From an uncultured Oscillochloris sp. (GTDB lineage Bacteria; Chloroflexota; Chloroflexia; Chloroflexales; Chloroflexaceae), in contig CAIRFY010000275.1 in NCBI GenBank assembly GCA_903877945.1, positions 1-6,321 on the forward strand: a stretch of 6,321 bases of DNA, written 5' to 3'. Position numbers and translations under genes: made by a program. The notes under the pieces were generated by a model, which was not told the origin of the DNA, did no database searches, and saw only the letters and a list, made by a program, of their open reading frames with translations. Below, piece after piece: positions 5,112 through 6,321 of the stretch (the stretch's first letter is position 1; the number at the start of each line of letters is the position of its first letter).

Positions 5112-5831
5112 CTAGCTATCGTGGGAGGACTGGCGGCGATCTATGCCCTCCTGCGCGGCGTCGGCGATCTTGCTGGTCATCAGGCGGATGCCACGGATCG
5201 CGTCGTCGTTGCAGGGGATAACATAGTCGATCTGATCCGGGTCGCAGTTGGTATCAACCATTGCAACCACCGGCACGCCAACCTTCGCGGCCTCCTGGAC
5301 GGCCAATTCCTCTTTGTGCGGGTCGATGATAAAGAGGGCACCGGGGAGGCGATCCATCGACTTCAGGCCGCCGAACACGCGGTTCAGCTTGCCAATCTCT
5401 TCCTCAAGCTTCAGACCCTCGGCCTTGGTGAGCCGCGAAAAGTCGCCCCGGTCGCGCTGGGCCTCAAGATCGGCGAGCCGCTTGAGCCGGGCGCGGATGG
5501 TGGAAAAATTCGTTAGGGTGCCACCGAGCCAGCGCTGAGTGATATAGTACTGCCCGGCGCGGGACGCCTCTTCGACCACGGCCTCTTGGGCCTGCTTCTT
5601 CGTGCCAACGAAGAGAATCTTCTCGCCGCGAGCCGTCAGGTCAGCAATAAAGCGATAGGCCGCAGTAACGCCGGAGATCGTCTTCTGAAGATCGAGAATG
5701 TGGATGCCGTTGCGCGCCGTGAAGATGTAGGGCCGCATCTTCGGGTTCCAGCGATTCGTCTGGTGGCCAAAGTGGGCACCGGCCTCAAGCAGGGCCTTGA
5801 TCGACACAACACGCGTATTTGTCTGGGTCAT
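5112..5831 (-). CDS. rpsB: 30S ribosomal protein S2
   Basis: A 239-residue small-subunit protein that binds at the back of the 30S head and is needed for loading S1 and initiating translation. Signature blocks: LLEAGAHFGHQTNRWNPKM (14-32), NGIHILDLQKT (41-51), KILFVGTKKQAQ (71-82), QRWLGGTLTN (99-108), a charged helical coiled-coil region at about 113-150, and the second family signature PVVAMVDTNCDPDQIDYVIP (187-206) followed by NDDAIRGI. Length matches the family. The start is taken as ATG 5831 (MTQTNTRVVS). An ATG four codons upstream (5843) lies only 1 nt from the AAGGAG at 5845-5850, while 5831 lies 13 nt from it, so both spacings are unusual. A frame running to 6077 has no S2 similarity beyond 5831 and crosses the promoter region. 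It is the first gene of the operon. Confidence 0.98.
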   Translation of the reverse strand: MTQTNTRVVSIKALLEAGAHFGHQTNRWNPKMRPYIFTARNGIHILDLQKTISGVTAAYRFIADLTARGEKILFVGTKKQAQEAVVEEASRAGQYYITQRWLGGTLTNFSTIRARLKRLADLEAQRDRGDFSRLTKAEGLKLEEEIGKLNRVFGGLKSMDRLPGALFIIDPHKEELAVQEAAKVGVPVVAMVDTNCDPDQIDYVIPCNDDAIRGIRLMTSKIADAAQEGIDRRQSSHDS

Positions 5832-5964
5832 AGCTCTTCTCATGCTCCTTACAATACGGTCGATACCATATCCGCCACCCCCCGCGCCCGATGCCCGAAC
5901 CGGCGCTGCCGGCAGGAGGGGACATCGTTGGGGAGTGTGTGTATTTGGTGCGCGAAGCACACCG
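5832..5964 (-). promoter_or_regulatory. Structured 5' leader of the rpsB operon
   Basis: About 133 nt separate the predicted transcription start (near 5964) from the rpsB ATG. In transcribed order there is a hairpin at the extreme 5' end (5963-5947, GGUGUGC/GCGCACC, 7 bp with one G-U, loop UUC). Next comes a two-tier hairpin: GATGTCCC (5926-5919) pairs with GGGCATC (5896-5890) with one bulged U, enclosing the perfect stem CCGGC-AGC-GCCGG (5912-5900). AAGGAG at 5850-5845 follows. In E. coli, S2 represses its own operon through the rpsB leader. That these hairpins do the same here is inference; the pairing itself is seen in the sequence. Confidence 0.5.
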
Positions 5965-5970
5965 CCGGGC

Positions 5971-5979
5971 AGTATAGCA
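5971..5979 (-). promoter_or_regulatory. Putative extended -10 promoter of rpsB
   Basis: On the minus strand TGCTATACT (5979-5971) combines the extended TG-N element with a -10 hexamer matching TATAAT at 5 of 6 positions. A run of six T lies in the spacer. No good -35 hexamer is present at 15-18 nt, as is tolerated by extended -10 promoters. It is the closest promoter candidate to rpsB and gives a leader of about 133 nt that begins with a hairpin. Confidence 0.55.
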
Positions 5980-6009
5980 CAAAAAAGGGAACATGAGGGC
6001 AGGTAGGAA

Positions 6010-6042
6010 AATTGTACTACACTGATAGCCCGCCTGTTGACG
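6010..6042 (-). promoter_or_regulatory. Weak promoter candidate with TACAAT -10 box
   Basis: On the minus strand TACAAT (6016-6011; 5 of 6 matches) lies 18 nt after TCAACA (4 of 6 matches to TTGACA). A small 5-bp stem (6028-6032/6041-6045) overlaps the spacer and the -35. The 9-mer AGTACAATT containing this -10 recurs exactly at 6084-6092. Confidence 0.3.
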
Positions 6043-6083
6043 GGCCGGGTACGTGACCAGGGCATGTGCAAAGTCACCCTCCG

Positions 6084-6114
6084 AATTGTACTGCGGTAAA
6101 AAAGATGTGGATAA
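6084..6114 (-). promoter_or_regulatory. Upstream promoter candidate overlapped by a DnaA box
   Basis: A second TACAAT (6090-6085) within the repeated 9-mer AGTACAATT is preceded after 18 nt by TTATCC (6114-6109), a poor -35 (3 of 6 matches). The spacer is T-rich. The TTATCC is the first part of a perfect DnaA box, so bound DnaA would cover the -35 region. Confidence 0.3.
6106..6114 (-). promoter_or_regulatory. Perfect DnaA box (TTATCCACA)
   Basis: The minus strand reads TTATCCACA exactly, the high-affinity DnaA binding consensus. A second, degenerate copy (CTTTGCACA, one mismatch to TTWTNCACA) lies in the same orientation at 6073-6065, 41 bp away. There is no dnaA/dnaN gene, no box cluster and no AT-rich unwinding region, so this is more likely a regulatory or titration site than a replication origin. 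Occupancy by DnaA is inference. Confidence 0.55.
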
Positions 6115-6147
6115 CGATATGCCCTAAGGGAGAGGGGGCTGGGAGGC

Positions 6148-6321
6148 GAGGATGCGAGGATGCGAGGATGCGAGGAGGCGAGGATGCGAGGAGGCGAGGA
6201 TGCGAGGATGCGAGGATGCGAGGATGCGAGGATGCGAGGATGCGAGGATGCGAGGATGCGAGGATGCGAGGATGCGAGGATGCGAGGATGCGAGGATGCG
6301 AGGATGCGAGGATGCGAGGAT
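6148..6321. repeat. 8-bp tandem repeat (GAGGATGC)n, continuing past the window edge
   Basis: About 21.75 head-to-tail copies of GAGGATGC fill these 174 bp. All are identical except two copies reading GAGGAGGC (6172-6179 and 6188-6195). A degenerate copy may precede it at 6140-6147. The array reaches the last base, so its full length is unknown. Because 8 is not a multiple of 3 and the unit holds no stop in any register, all six frames are open through it (for example Glu-Asp-Ala-Arg-Met-Arg-Gly-Cys repeating on the plus strand). Open frames here therefore say nothing about coding. It is a VNTR-like array about 320 bp upstream of rpsB. Confidence 0.97.

Noticed and set aside
5022..5516. 164-codon plus-strand frame antisense to rpsB
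   Set aside because: It lies opposite the strongly conserved S2 gene, has no recognisable motif and follows from GC-rich codon bias.
6028..6045. Intrinsic terminator (GCCCG/CGGGC stem)
   Set aside because: The stem is only 5 bp with an 8-nt loop, and no T-tract follows on either strand.
5832..6077. N-terminal extension of S2 from ATG 6077
   Set aside because: The extra 82 residues have no S2 similarity, cross the best promoter (5971-5979) and the structured leader, and S2 families begin at the MTQTNTRVVSIKALLEAGAHFGH region.
6065..6114. Replication origin
   Set aside because: There is only one perfect and one degenerate DnaA box, no dnaA/dnaN neighbours and no AT-rich unwinding element.
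6148..6321. CRISPR array or repeat protein
   Set aside because: The 8-bp units are contiguous without spacers, and all six frames are open simply because the unit lacks stops, so neither a CRISPR nor a coding reading is supported.

Overview
The window is one chromosomal segment of a GC-rich bacterium. Every supported gene lies on the minus strand, so transcription runs from high to low coordinates. Gene order in that direction is rpsB (ribosomal protein S2), tsf (EF-Ts), pyrH (UMP kinase), frr (ribosome recycling factor), uppS (undecaprenyl diphosphate synthase), cdsA (CDP-diglyceride synthase), rseP (site-2 protease), then the start of an uncharacterised membrane protein cut off by the window edge. 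This is the classic conserved bacterial cluster joining translation to envelope-lipid synthesis. A short EF-Ts, the dispersed-type intergenic palindromes, and a recalled resemblance of the last protein to small membrane proteins of filamentous Chloroflexota suggest that phylum. That placement is an inference of moderate-to-low confidence.

Layout: 6148-6321 is a perfect-to-near-perfect 8-bp tandem repeat (unit GAGGATGC, about 21.75 copies) that runs off the window. From 5832 to 6147 is the control region of the rpsB operon. It holds three candidate -10 elements, one perfect DnaA box (TTATCCACA), and a roughly 133-nt structured leader. The genes follow at 5112-5831 (rpsB), 4477-5004 (tsf), 3658-4392 (pyrH), 3101-3658 (frr), 2315-3043 (uppS), 1468-2361 (cdsA), 262-1386 (rseP) and 1-185 (partial). 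pyrH/frr overlap by 1 nt (TGATG) and uppS/cdsA by 47 nt. Four of the five wider gaps each carry a different strong inverted repeat. An internal promoter (TTGACA-N17-TACACT) at the end of cdsA probably gives rseP its own transcript.

How the genes fit together: S2, EF-Ts and RRF serve translation. UMP kinase supplies UDP and CTP precursors, including the CTP that CdsA uses. UppS makes the lipid carrier for wall polymers, CdsA makes the phospholipid precursor, and RseP cleaves membrane proteins. The coding content is ordinary housekeeping. No new multi-gene system is visible. The points of interest are in the non-coding DNA (hairpin-filled junctions, VNTR, DnaA-box/promoter overlap, S2 leader fold) and in the truncated Cas4-like/transmembrane protein at the low-coordinate end.
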